The notes below the pieces were generated by a model that was given only the letters and a program-made list of their open reading frames with translations, ran no database searches and had not been told where the DNA came from. Positions 1 to 7,621 of a stretch of DNA of 64,000 nt are shown piece after piece. Source of the DNA: Streptomyces canus (GTDB lineage: Bacteria; Actinomycetota; Actinomycetes; Streptomycetales; Streptomycetaceae); the NCBI RefSeq assembly GCF_030816965.1, contig NZ_JAUSYQ010000002.1:6500001-6564000 (forward strand), written 5' to 3'. Made by a program: the position numbers and the translations under genes. The stretch's first letter is position 1; each line of letters starts with the position of its first letter.

Positions 1-1465
1 AGGCCGCGGCGAGCAGCGCGGCGACAAGGGCCGCGATCCCGCAGACCAGCAGGACGACGCCCATGCCGTGGACGTACGCGCTGTTCGCGGAGGTCAGCAG
101 ATCGGTGGAGCCGGTGCGCTCGGCGACCATGTGAGCGGCGACCACGGACTCCCCGGCGGTGTCGGCGGCCCGGGCGGGCAGCCCGGTGACGTCGAGGCGG
201 TCCCGGAAGGTGCCGGCGAGCAGGCTGCCGAGCAGGGCGATGCCGATCGCGCCGCCGACCTGGCGCATGGTCATCAGGAGTCCGGAGCCGCTGCCGGCGC
301 GGTCCCGGGGCAGGGCGCTGAGGCCGCCGTTCATGGCGGGGATGAGCGAGAGGCCGAAGCCGAAGCCGGTGAGGGAGAGCCACAGCGCGACGAATCCGTA
401 GCCGGAGTCCACCGTCGTACGGCTGCCCAGGAGTCCGGCGAAGGCCAGCACCACCAGACCGGCGCTCACCGAGGCGCGCGCGCCGAAGCGGGCGACGACC
501 TTGGGGGCGAGACGGGAGGCGACCAGCAGCCCGCCCATCATCGGCAGCAGCCGGACGCCGGTGCCCAGGGCGTCGTGGCCGAGGACGGCCTGGAGGAAGG
601 GCGGCAGCACGAACAGCAGGCCGGAGAGGATGAAGTTGACGAGGGTCGCGGCGACGGTGTTGAAGAGGAAGCCGCGGTGGGTGAGCAGGGTCATGTCGAG
701 CATGGGGCGCCGGACCCGGCGTTCGCGGAGTACCAGGGCGGCGATCAGCAGGACGGACGCCGCGAGCATGCCGAGCACGAGCGGGTCGCTCCAGCCGCGG
801 GTGGGTGCCTCGATGATCGCGTAGACCAGGGCGCCGAGGCCGGTGACGGTGAGTGCGGCGGAGAGGGCGTCGACCCTGGGAGAGGAGGGGTCGCGGGTCT
901 CGGGGAGCAGGAAGACGCAGGCGGCGATGCCGATCGCGGCCATCGGGACGTTGACCAGGAAGACCGAGCCCCACCAGAAGTGGTTCAGCAGCCAGCCGCC
1001 GATGATCGGGCCGAGTGGCAGGCCGAGCGCGGAGGCGGCGGAGACGATGCCGACGGCCTTGGTGCGCTCGTCGGGGGCGAAGAGCGTGGGCAGCACGGAG
1101 AGCGCGAGCGGGGTGACCAGGGCGCCGCCGATGCCCATCACCGCGCGGGCGGTGATCACCGCGTTCACATCGCTCGCCAGCGCGCCGACCAGTGATCCGG
1201 CGAGGAAGATCGCGAGTCCGGTGATCAGCATCCGGCGCCGCCCGAACCGGTCGCCGAGCAGGCCCGCGGGGAGTATCAGGGCCGCGAAGACGACGACGTA
1301 CGCGTCAGCCATCCACTGTTGCGCGCCGGTGCCGGCGTCGAGATCGGCGGCCATGGTCGGCAGCGCCACATTGAGGATCGTCAGGTCGAAGCCGAGCGTC
1401 AGCATGCTCGCGACGAGGGCGGCCAGGGCCCACCAGCGACGGGGGTCCGGGGTGATAGTTTCCAT
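1..1465 (-). CDS. MFS drug exporter, DHA2 (EmrB/QacA-like), 3' end outside window
   Basis: Fourteen-helix proton antiporter of the DHA2 branch of the major facilitator superfamily, expected to export hydrophobic drugs across the plasma membrane. About 488 residues are visible and the frame is still open at the window edge, so the C-terminus is missing. The first helix carries FDLTILNVALP, the family's D1-type motif. Loop 2-3 carries GDRFGRRR (motif A), and helix 5 has the antiporter-like GPIIGGWL stretch. The ATG has no clear Shine-Dalgarno, and a -35/-10 pair lies immediately upstream, so the mRNA may be leaderless. No regulator gene is adjacent within the window; one could lie beyond position 1. 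The substrate is unknown. Confidence 0.9.
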   Translation of the reverse strand, partial: METITPDPRRWWALAALVASMLTLGFDLTILNVALPTMAADLDAGTGAQQWMADAYVVVFAALILPAGLLGDRFGRRRMLITGLAIFLAGSLVGALASDVNAVITARAVMGIGGALVTPLALSVLPTLFAPDERTKAVGIVSAASALGLPLGPIIGGWLLNHFWWGSVFLVNVPMAAIGIAACVFLLPETRDPSSPRVDALSAALTVTGLGALVYAIIEAPTRGWSDPLVLGMLAASVLLIAALVLRERRVRRPMLDMTLLTHRGFLFNTVAATLVNFILSGLLFVLPPFLQAVLGHDALGTGVRLLPMMGGLLVASRLAPKVVARFGARASVSAGLVVLAFAGLLGSRTTVDSGYGFVALWLSLTGFGFGLSLIPAMNGGLSALPRDRAGSGSGLLMTMRQVGGAIGIALLGSLLAGTFRDRLDVTGLPARAADTAGESVVAAHMVAERTGSTDLLTSANSAYVHGMGVVLLVCGIAALVAALLAAA

Positions 1466-1470
1466 GAAAT

Positions 1471-1502
1471 GAGAGTAACTCTCAAAAACTAGCAACTGTC
1501 AA
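1471..1502 (-). promoter_or_regulatory. Promoter with overlapping palindromic operator for the MFS gene
   Basis: Read on the minus strand, a perfect TTGACA (1502-1497) is followed after 17 bases by GTTACT (1479-1474) as a -10 candidate. The -10 lies inside the inverted repeat GAGAGT-T-ACTCTC (1471-1483). Transcription would start within a few bases of the ATG. A repressor bound there would block the promoter. The regulator family is not identifiable from the site alone; TetR or MarR types are usual for DHA2 exporters. Confidence 0.55.
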
Positions 1503-1521
1503 TTGGTTTCGGCATGCAAAA

Positions 1522-1549
1522 AGGGCCACGGCTCGGAAGCCGTGGCCCT
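1522..1549 (-). terminator. Rho-independent terminator downstream of the hemolysin III gene
   Basis: A 12-bp perfect stem (AGGGCCACGGCT with its complement) closes a four-base loop and, on the minus strand, is followed by TTTTT. It sits 19 bases past the stop codon of the hemolysin III gene and insulates the MFS promoter from read-through. Confidence 0.85.
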
Positions 1550-1567
1550 CGAAAGGCGTGGACCGGT

Positions 1568-2290
1568 CTACGTGTGCTGGTAGGCCACCAGTGAGATGCC
1601 GATGTAGTGGACGGCGAAGGCGGCCACGGTGAGGGAGTGGAACACCTCGTGGAAGCCGAACCAGCGCGGTGACGGGTTCGGCCGCTTGAGGCCGTAGATC
1701 ACGCCGCCCGCGCTGTAGAGCAGGCCGCCGATGACGACCAGGACCAGGACCGCGACACCGCCGGCGCGCATGAAGTCGGGCAGGAAGAAGACGGCGGCCC
1801 AGCCCATCGCGATGTAACAGGGGGTGTAGAGCCAGCGCGGGGCGCCGACCCAGAAGACCCGGAAGAGGATGCCGGCCACCGCGGCACCCCAGATGCCCCA
1901 CAGCAGCCACCGCCCCTTGCTGCCCGGCAGGAGCAGCATGGTCAGCGGGGTGTAGGTGCCCGCGATGATCAGAAAGATGTTGGCGTGATCCAGTCGTCGC
2001 AGCACGCCGTCCATGCGGGGGGACCAGGTGCCCCGGTGGTACAGCGCGCTGACGCCGAACAGCAGGCAGGCGGTCAGGGCGAAGATCCCGCAGGCGATCC
2101 GGCCTCTGGTGGAGTGGGCGAGGGCGGTCAGTGTCAGCCCCGCGATCAGTGCGGCCGGGAACATGCCGAGGTGCAGCCAGCCGCGCAGCTTCGGCTTGAT
2201 GGGCTCGGCCAGGTCCTGGGCGTGCTGCTTGATCTGGTGCGGCAAGGAGGGTGCGTCGGCGTCGTGGGCGGGCGGCGTCATGACCGGCAT
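1568..2290 (-). CDS. trhA: Hemolysin III / PAQR-type membrane protein (TrhA-like)
   Basis: Seven-helix integral membrane protein of the hemolysin III (YqfA/TrhA, PAQR-related) family, 240 residues, the normal family length. Diagnostic polar residues of the family are visible: SALYHRGTW near residue 81, LDHANIF near 100 and FGFHEVFHSLTV followed by HYIG near the C-terminus. The conserved histidines of these motifs form the zinc site in characterised PAQR proteins. Relatives have been linked to membrane-energy and lipid homeostasis rather than true haemolysis. The first ATG is used; an alternative in-frame ATG lies three codons downstream. It is monocistronic, with its own terminator. Confidence 0.88.
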   Translation of the reverse strand: MPVMTPPAHDADAPSLPHQIKQHAQDLAEPIKPKLRGWLHLGMFPAALIAGLTLTALAHSTRGRIACGIFALTACLLFGVSALYHRGTWSPRMDGVLRRLDHANIFLIIAGTYTPLTMLLLPGSKGRWLLWGIWGAAVAGILFRVFWVGAPRWLYTPCYIAMGWAAVFFLPDFMRAGGVAVLVLVVIGGLLYSAGGVIYGLKRPNPSPRWFGFHEVFHSLTVAAFAVHYIGISLVAYQHT

Positions 2291-2619
2291 CGTACCTACG
2301 GGACCGTAAGTTACGCATGAGTAGAGCGTGAGGAACGGCCAAGAGTGGCCATCGTCTCACGGGAGTTGACCAGTAAAGAGACGGTTGGCTGAACGCTAAG
2401 TGCACGCAAATAAACGCGCTGTGCGCGAAGGGAGCGTGGCGATCCTCACTCCGCTCACCTGTGATGCCCTCTGGACAGATGGGCGCTTCAGTCGGATGAT
2501 CAAATGAGTGCGGTCGGCACCGGATGAGCGCCAAGGTCACCACCAAAAGGCACGAGAAGCATCCGGGTCGCAGCCCCCACGGGGCCTCCAAACAAAAAAT
2601 CCCTCATCTAGGAGCAATC
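2291..2619. promoter_or_regulatory. Divergent intergenic region between trhA and pckG, with a palindrome
   Basis: This gap must hold the promoters of both flanking genes. Just upstream of the trhA start is the inverted repeat TACGG-GA-CCGTA (2297-2308), a typical TetR-type half-site arrangement. A TTGACC at 2366-2371 could be a -35 for pckG, but I see no convincing -10 at proper spacing. An AT-richer stretch around 2405-2415 may belong to a pckG promoter. Nothing here looks coding. Confidence 0.4.
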
Positions 2620-4443
2620 GTGGCGCGCGACATCGCGGCTCCCCCCGTCATCCCCACCCAGCACAAGGAACTGATCTCGTGGGTGAACGAGATCGCCGAA
2701 CTGACCCAGCCGGACAGCGTGGTCTGGTGTGACGGATCCGAAGCGGAGTACGAGCGCCTGTGCGAGGAGCTCGTGGCGAAGGGCACCTTCAAGAAGCTCG
2801 ACCCGATCAAGCGCCCCAACTCCTACTACGCGGCCTCCGACCCGACCGACGTCGCACGCGTCGAGGACCGCACCTTCATCTGCTCGGAGAAGGAGGAGGA
2901 CGCGGGGCCGACGAACCACTGGAAGGCACCGGGGGAGATGCGGGACATCTTCGCCGGCGAGAAGGGCGTCTTCCGCGGTTCGATGAAGGGCCGGACGATG
3001 TACGTCGTCCCCTTCTGCATGGGCCCGCTCGGCTCGGACCTCTCCGCGATCGGCGTCGAGATCACCGACTCCGCCTACGTCGCGGTCTCCATGCGCACGA
3101 TGACCCGCATGGGACAGCCGGTCCTCGACGAACTCGGCTCCGACGGCTTCTTCGTCAAGGCCGTGCACACCCTCGGGGCGCCGCTGGAGGAGGGCCAGGA
3201 GGACGTTCCCTGGCCTTGCAACTCCACCAAGTACATCTCGCACTTCCCGGAGTCCCGCGAGATCTGGTCCTACGGTTCGGGCTACGGCGGCAACGCCCTG
3301 CTCGGCAAGAAGTGCTACGCCCTGCGCATCGCGTCGGTGATGGCCCGCGACGAGGGCTGGCTCGCCGAGCACATGCTCATCCTCAAACTCACCCCGCCGC
3401 AGGGCGAGTCGAAGTACGTCGCCGCCGCCTTCCCGAGCGCCTGCGGCAAGACCAACCTCGCCATGCTGGAGCCCACGATCTCCGGCTGGACCGTCGAGAC
3501 GATCGGCGACGACATCGCCTGGATGCGCTTCGGTGAGGACGGCCGCCTCTACGCGATCAACCCCGAGGCCGGCTTCTTCGGCGTCGCGCCCGGCACCGGT
3601 GAGCACACCAACGCCAACGCGATGAAGACGCTGTGGGGCAACTCCGTGTTCACCAACGTCGCCCTCACCGACGACAACGACATCTGGTGGGAGGGCATGA
3701 CGGAGGAGACCCCGGCCCACCTCACCGACTGGAAGGGCCGCGACTGGACCCCGGACTCGGACGAGCCCGCCGCCCACCCCAACGCCCGCTTCACCACCCC
3801 CGCCGCGCAGTGCCCGATCATTGCGCCCGAGTGGGAGGACCCCAAGGGCGTGCCGATCTCGGCGATCCTCTTCGGCGGACGGCGCGCGAGCGCGGTCCCG
3901 CTGGTGACGGAGTCCTTCGACTGGAACCACGGCGTCTTCCTCGGCGCCAACGTGGCCTCCGAGAAGACCGCCGCGGCCGAGGGCAAGGTCGGCGAGCTGC
4001 GCCGCGACCCCTTCGCCATGCTGCCGTTCTGCGGCTACAACATGGGCGACTACATGGGGCACTGGGTCGACGTGGCCAAGGGCAAGGACCAGTCGAAGCT
4101 GCCCAAGATCTACTACGTCAACTGGTTCCGCAAGAACGACGAGGGCAAGTTCGTCTGGCCCGGCTTCGGCGAGAACAGCCGCGTTCTGAAGTGGATCGTG
4201 GAGCGGCTGGAGGGCAAGGCCGAGGGCGTCGAGACCCCGATCGGCATCCTGCCGGCCAAGGACGCGCTCGACACCAAGGGCCTCGACCTGGCCGAGTCCG
4301 ACCTGGAGTTCCTGCTCACGGTCGACAAGGAGGTGTGGCGGGACGAGGCATCCCTGATCCCCGAGCACCTCAACACCTTCGGTGACCACACGCCGAAGGA
4401 GCTGTGGGACGAGTACCACGCGCTGGTGCAGCGCCTGGGCTGA
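2620..4443 (+). CDS. pckG: Phosphoenolpyruvate carboxykinase, GTP-dependent
   Basis: Catalyses oxaloacetate + GTP to phosphoenolpyruvate + GDP + CO2, the gluconeogenic entry step from the TCA cycle, in the cytosol. The GTG at 2620 is preferred because AGGAGC precedes it by four bases and because it gives 607 residues starting VARDIAAPP, matching the GTP-enzyme length. An in-frame ATG 96 bases upstream would add an unlikely basic leader. The kinase-1a loop [12 protein letters not shown] lies near residues 272-283, and GDDIAWM (metal binding) follows about 30 residues later. The FGGRR and FRKN motifs are typical of GTP-PEPCK rather than the ATP enzyme. Monocistronic, with a strong terminator behind it. 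Confidence 0.97.
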   Translation: MARDIAAPPVIPTQHKELISWVNEIAELTQPDSVVWCDGSEAEYERLCEELVAKGTFKKLDPIKRPNSYYAASDPTDVARVEDRTFICSEKEEDAGPTNHWKAPGEMRDIFAGEKGVFRGSMKGRTMYVVPFCMGPLGSDLSAIGVEITDSAYVAVSMRTMTRMGQPVLDELGSDGFFVKAVHTLGAPLEEGQEDVPWPCNSTKYISHFPESREIWSYGSGYGGNALLGKKCYALRIASVMARDEGWLAEHMLILKLTPPQGESKYVAAAFPSACGKTNLAMLEPTISGWTVETIGDDIAWMRFGEDGRLYAINPEAGFFGVAPGTGEHTNANAMKTLWGNSVFTNVALTDDNDIWWEGMTEETPAHLTDWKGRDWTPDSDEPAAHPNARFTTPAAQCPIIAPEWEDPKGVPISAILFGGRRASAVPLVTESFDWNHGVFLGANVASEKTAAAEGKVGELRRDPFAMLPFCGYNMGDYMGHWVDVAKGKDQSKLPKIYYVNWFRKNDEGKFVWPGFGENSRVLKWIVERLEGKAEGVETPIGILPAKDALDTKGLDLAESDLEFLLTVDKEVWRDEASLIPEHLNTFGDHTPKELWDEYHALVQRLG

Positions 4444-4506
4444 ACCGCCCCCTGACGGCGGCACCCGGAACCGGCGAGACTTCGTACAACGGCGTGCGGG
4501 GTCCGT

Positions 4507-4558
4507 GGCCCGCCGTCGTCTCTCCCGTCCGCCCCGACGCGAGAGACGACGGCGGGCC
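4507..4558 (+). terminator. Terminator hairpin after pckG
   Basis: An 18-bp perfect stem (4507-4524 with 4541-4558) closes a 16-base loop about 63 bases after the pckG stop. It has only a weak T-run behind it (TTCGCTTGTG), as is normal for Streptomyces stem-loop terminators. Confidence 0.85.
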
Positions 4559-4832
4559 TTCGCTTGTGCCTCGCGGCAGCCCATTCTCGAAGGCCAGGGC
4601 CGGACATTCGACCAAGGTCACCCTTTTGGCGGTGTGGGCAATGGGCGCCAAAGACACCGACGTCGCCGGGGTGATCTTTGTTCACCGAAGGGGCAGATGT
4701 TTCATCATTTTTTCATGAAAGGGGAAGAAGTGCCTCGTCTGTGTCCATAAGGGATGAGGCGCGCAAGCGAAATGAAGCGCATGAAGTGCGCGCTTACGAG
4801 TCTGATCCCTCCTGACCGTGAGGAAGGTTCTC
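4559..4832 (+). promoter_or_regulatory. Upstream region of the collagen-like gene with TTTCATGAAA palindrome
   Basis: The stretch is locally AT-rich around 4700-4725. It contains the perfect 10-bp palindrome TTTCATGAAA (4711-4720), preceded by a second TTTCAT at 4700-4705. It lies about 115 bases upstream of the collagen-like gene's start and is a plausible operator. I cannot assign -35/-10 boxes with confidence. A GCGCGC...GCGCGC repeat pair around 4757-4795 could form a leader hairpin. Confidence 0.35.
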
Positions 4833-5468
4833 TTGAACCGCAGAACGATCAGAATCTCGCGCCTGAGATCCGCCACGATGGTGTCGGTGGGTGCGGTCGC
4901 CGTGGCGCTCAGCGTCGTCCCGAGCACGGTGGCTGCCGCCGACGCGATGCAGGGGTCGAGCGCCGACCGCACCGTGCCGCAACTGCGCCCGAACAACGCC
5001 CCCACCGGCGCCATCGCCGACGCGATCCGCAGGGCCGGCTCTGATGGGCAGGCGGCGTTGCAACCGGGCGGCGCCGACCAGGATCGCGCCCTCCAGGACC
5101 GCGGCCGCGGCCCCCAGGGCAAGCCTGGCAAGCAGGGTCCGCGGGGTCCGCAGGGCGCGCAGGGTTCACGGGGTCCGCAGGGGCCGCAGGGGCCACGGGG
5201 GCCACGGGGGCCGCAGGGCCCGCAGGGAACTCCGGGCTCGGTCGGCAGTTCCTACGTCATCACCGCCACCGCCGCGGGAACCGCGACAGCCAACTGCCTG
5301 GGCACCGATGTCGCCACCGGCGGCGGAGCCCTGGCCGCGACCCCCCTCACCGGGAGCTACCCGATCGGCGGTACCGCGGTGACGCCTCCCACCGGGTGGC
5401 AGGGCATCGCCACCGGCACAGGAGCCCTCGTCACCGCCTACGTGGTCTGCGCCGATGTGACCCCGTAA
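4833..5468 (+). CDS. Secreted collagen-like (Gly-X-Y) protein
   Basis: Short exported protein, about 211 residues. TTG at 4833 is chosen because GAGGAAGG sits five bases upstream; an in-frame GTG 15 bases earlier has no ribosome site. The N-terminus has basic residues followed by a hydrophobic stretch ([13 protein letters not shown]) ending at VAAADA, a signal peptide. After a linker come about 15 uninterrupted Gly-X-Y triplets (roughly residues 93-137), rich in GPQ and GPR, i.e. a short collagen triple-helix segment. A Thr/Ala/Gly-rich C-terminal domain of about 70 residues follows, with two cysteines. No cell-wall anchor is seen. The role is unknown; bacterial collagen-like proteins usually act in adhesion or as spacers. 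A hairpin terminator follows. Confidence 0.8.
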   Translation: MNRRTIRISRLRSATMVSVGAVAVALSVVPSTVAAADAMQGSSADRTVPQLRPNNAPTGAIADAIRRAGSDGQAALQPGGADQDRALQDRGRGPQGKPGKQGPRGPQGAQGSRGPQGPQGPRGPRGPQGPQGTPGSVGSSYVITATAAGTATANCLGTDVATGGGALAATPLTGSYPIGGTAVTPPTGWQGIATGTGALVTAYVVCADVTP

Positions 5469-5481
5469 CTCCCCTCTGAGT

Positions 5482-5513
5482 GGTGCCCCCGAGGCTTCGG
5501 CCGAGGGGGCACC
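5482..5513 (+). terminator. Terminator after the collagen-like gene
   Basis: A nine-bp stem GGTGCCCCC/GGGGGCACC carries a GA/GA internal mismatch and is then extended by GGC-TTCG-GCC with a stable TTCG tetraloop. It starts 14 bases after the stop codon. It may also stop transcripts from the convergent glycosyltransferase gene. Confidence 0.8.
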
Positions 5514-5674
5514 GTTCGAGTGACGACCCGTCGAATCGCCCCGGCGGCGACCACCGGGCACAAACGCACTCCGAGAACCATGCGCCCGGCCTGCGTAAGG
5601 TGTGCCGGCCCACGACAACCGGCGGCCGCCCTCTTGGCTCTGGAGCTGCCTGCCTGGCTTCGCCGCTCGGGCTG

Positions 5675-6949
5675 CTACACCAGCAGCGGCCCGCCGCACC
5701 GTTCGGCGCCGTCCTTCATCGCGATGAGGTTGGCGGTCACATACGAGATGTTCTTCTCGGAGTGCCACTCGGACGGGAAGTAGGTGGCAAGTCGCGAACT
5801 CTGGAACCGCGCCTCCAGATCGGGCACGACAGCGCGGTAGTGGTTGTCCGTGTAGTACCAGAACGAGTTCTCGTTGTAGTACGCGACATGACTCGGGTCC
5901 TGGTACGCGCCCCGGCCGTCGGAGCTGGGTGTCACCGTGAGGAGCATGCCGCCGGGTGCCAGCAGCCGGTACAGCTCGTTGATCAGCGGCACCTTCGCGG
6001 GCACGTGCTCGAGGAAGTTCACGGCTCGCATCAGGCCGACGGAGTCATCGGGCAGGTCCACCCTGCCGGGCAGGGTCGCGACGATGTCGACGCCCTCCGC
6101 CGGGTACTTGTCCACGCCCACGTAGCCGGGCGGCTTGCGGCGGGCCGCGCCGAGGTCCAGCGCGACCAGTCCCCTCCGGTAGGTCCAGGCGAGGGCGTTG
6201 GCCTCGATGTACTTGTCGTACAGGGCGACCGTCTCGCGCTGGATGTGCGCGTTGATCTCCGGGTCGCGCTGGGTGTTCGCCGGGTGCATCCGCTGGAGGT
6301 ACAGACAGCGGGGAATGTGGTGGAAGTCGCCGATGTGGTACAGACGGCACATCAGGTCCTGGTCGTCCAGGACCGTGCGAGCCGCGTCGTACCCGCCGGC
6401 CTTGTCGTAGGCGTCCTTGCGGAACGCCCGCACGTGGTTGGGCGCGTACCAGATGTAGGCGACGTTGTGCGGGGTCGGAGCCATGGACCTGACCTGAAGC
6501 AGCTTGCGCCCGTCCACGCGCACGTCCTCGTAGTGCCAGCCGTGCTCCTCGTTGAAACGACTGTCGTCGCGCTTCCCGTCCTCCCCGATCTGCGCGGTGT
6601 TGCTGTAGACGAACACGGCGTCGGGACGCGCGTCGAAGGCCTTGCCGAGTTCCGCCAGGCACGCCTTCGCCAGCAGGTCGTCGTGGTCGAGTTCCACGAG
6701 GATCTCGCCGCGCGCCAGTTCACAGGCCCTGCGCTTCGCCGCTCCGACACCGACGATCTCGTCGGCGATCTCCACCCGGACTCTCTCGTCGGGCTGCTCC
6801 GGCCGCCACCGGGCGCCGTTGTTGAGCAGGACGATCCACTCCCAGTCCGGACAGGTCTGCGCCTGCAGGGTCGCCAGGCAATCGTCGAGGAAGCGGGGCC
6901 GGTGGCTGGGGGTGAAGACGGAGAACCTGGGTGTCGCGGTCGACGTCAT
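5675..6949 (-). CDS. Family 2 glycosyltransferase fused to a methyltransferase-like domain
   Basis: Two domains in one chain, about 424 residues. Residues 8-110 are a GT-A family 2 glycosyltransferase: SVFTPSHRPRFL opens the fold, and the metal-binding DXD equivalent is DHDD at 88-91. Residues 263-400 resemble a class I SAM methyltransferase of the type 11 group, with GYVGVDKYP, NFLEHVP (311-317), LLAPGGMLLTVTP and DPSHVAYYNENSFWYYT (351-367). The classical glycine-rich SAM loop is weak (LDLGAARRKPPGY). It probably modifies a cell-envelope or secreted glycan. The start is uncertain: the ATG at 6949 begins just before the fold, while ATGs at 6970 and 6976 are also in frame and none has a strong ribosome site. 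Stand-alone gene, not part of an obvious glycan cluster. Confidence 0.78.
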   Translation of the reverse strand: MTSTATPRFSVFTPSHRPRFLDDCLATLQAQTCPDWEWIVLLNNGARWRPEQPDERVRVEIADEIVGVGAAKRRACELARGEILVELDHDDLLAKACLAELGKAFDARPDAVFVYSNTAQIGEDGKRDDSRFNEEHGWHYEDVRVDGRKLLQVRSMAPTPHNVAYIWYAPNHVRAFRKDAYDKAGGYDAARTVLDDQDLMCRLYHIGDFHHIPRCLYLQRMHPANTQRDPEINAHIQRETVALYDKYIEANALAWTYRRGLVALDLGAARRKPPGYVGVDKYPAEGVDIVATLPGRVDLPDDSVGLMRAVNFLEHVPAKVPLINELYRLLAPGGMLLTVTPSSDGRGAYQDPSHVAYYNENSFWYYTDNHYRAVVPDLEARFQSSRLATYFPSEWHSEKNISYVTANLIAMKDGAERCGGPLLV

Positions 6950-7139
6950 CTGATCGTGGACGAGTGCCATGTCCATCGACGCTACGAGGCCGTGCCGACG
7001 GTGCCGCCGCTTGGCGGGAACGTGGGGCCCGCAGTCCACCCGAATGTACGCAGGGAGGTCTTCTGACAAACATGGCGCCCGGTCCGCGCCTCGCTGCGGG
7101 TGCACGCGGACCGGGGCCGCTCATGGGGAGCCGGCAGGG

Positions 7140-7568
7140 TCAGCCCGCGGGGGTGAGTTCCCTCGGTTCGGGCAGCGCTGCGGCGTGCGCGTCCATGCGC
7201 TCGGCGCTCAGGATCGCCGCCGCCGTGTCGGCGCGGGACGCGGCGACGACCAGCGCCCGCCCGGCCAGAGCATGTGCCCGCCGGTGCAGCGGCACGACCT
7301 GTGCCTCGCGCCGCCCGCCGGAGGCCACCGCGCGATCCTGCGTACGGCCTCCCCGCAGCCGGGCCACCTGTTCGGCGAGCCGCTCGGCCGCGGTGTCCAG
7401 GTCGGCGGACGGGGCCAGCGCACGCAGCTCGTCCGTGACGGCGAGCAGTGCGGCGAGATGGCCGGCGAGCTGGATGTCCAGCTCTTCCTCGCGTGAGCGG
7501 TGGGGGAAGTCGGAAGGGGCGTCGGCCATCGTGCTGTGGACCGACTTGGTGCGGATCGGTTCGTACAT
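7140..7568 (-). CDS. Hypothetical protein, Ala/Arg-rich, helical
   Basis: 142 residues, not recognised. The sequence is soluble, mostly helical and rich in Ala, Arg and Leu, with no cysteine motif, signal peptide or membrane segment. Residues 29-90 look like an amphipathic helical bundle. The ATG is well supported: AGGAGG lies seven bases upstream. It follows the aminotransferase gene on the same strand, but a palindrome over the intergenic promoter suggests its own control. Its G+C-biased third positions support a real gene. Confidence 0.6.
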   Translation of the reverse strand: MYEPIRTKSVHSTMADAPSDFPHRSREEELDIQLAGHLAALLAVTDELRALAPSADLDTAAERLAEQVARLRGGRTQDRAVASGGRREAQVVPLHRRAHALAGRALVVAASRADTAAAILSAERMDAHAAALPEPRELTPAG

Positions 7569-7598
7569 GGGATGGCCTCCTGATGCTGGCAGGAAACC

Positions 7599-7621
7599 AT
7601 CCTAGCTTAGATTCTGTCTAA
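7599..7621 (-). promoter_or_regulatory. Palindrome TTAGA-N5-TCTAA over the promoter of the hypothetical gene
   Basis: The inverted repeat TTAGA(TTCTG)TCTAA spans 7607-7621, with outer C/AG bases extending partial symmetry. On the minus strand it lies just upstream of the -10-like TAGGAT (7604-7599), placing it in the -35/-10 spacer, and it overlaps the stop codon of the upstream aminotransferase gene. The AT-rich symmetry in a 70% GC genome resembles Fur/PerR- or MarR-type boxes, but the family cannot be fixed from this. Confidence 0.5.

Noticed and set aside
2608..4584. 658-codon minus-strand frame across pckG
   Set aside because: A mirror of pckG codon bias; the plus strand encodes an intact PEP carboxykinase with all motifs.
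5181..5240. DNA repeat element in the collagen-like gene
   Set aside because: The GGGGCCGCAGGG-type periodicity is explained by the Gly-X-Y codons; it is not an independent repeat.
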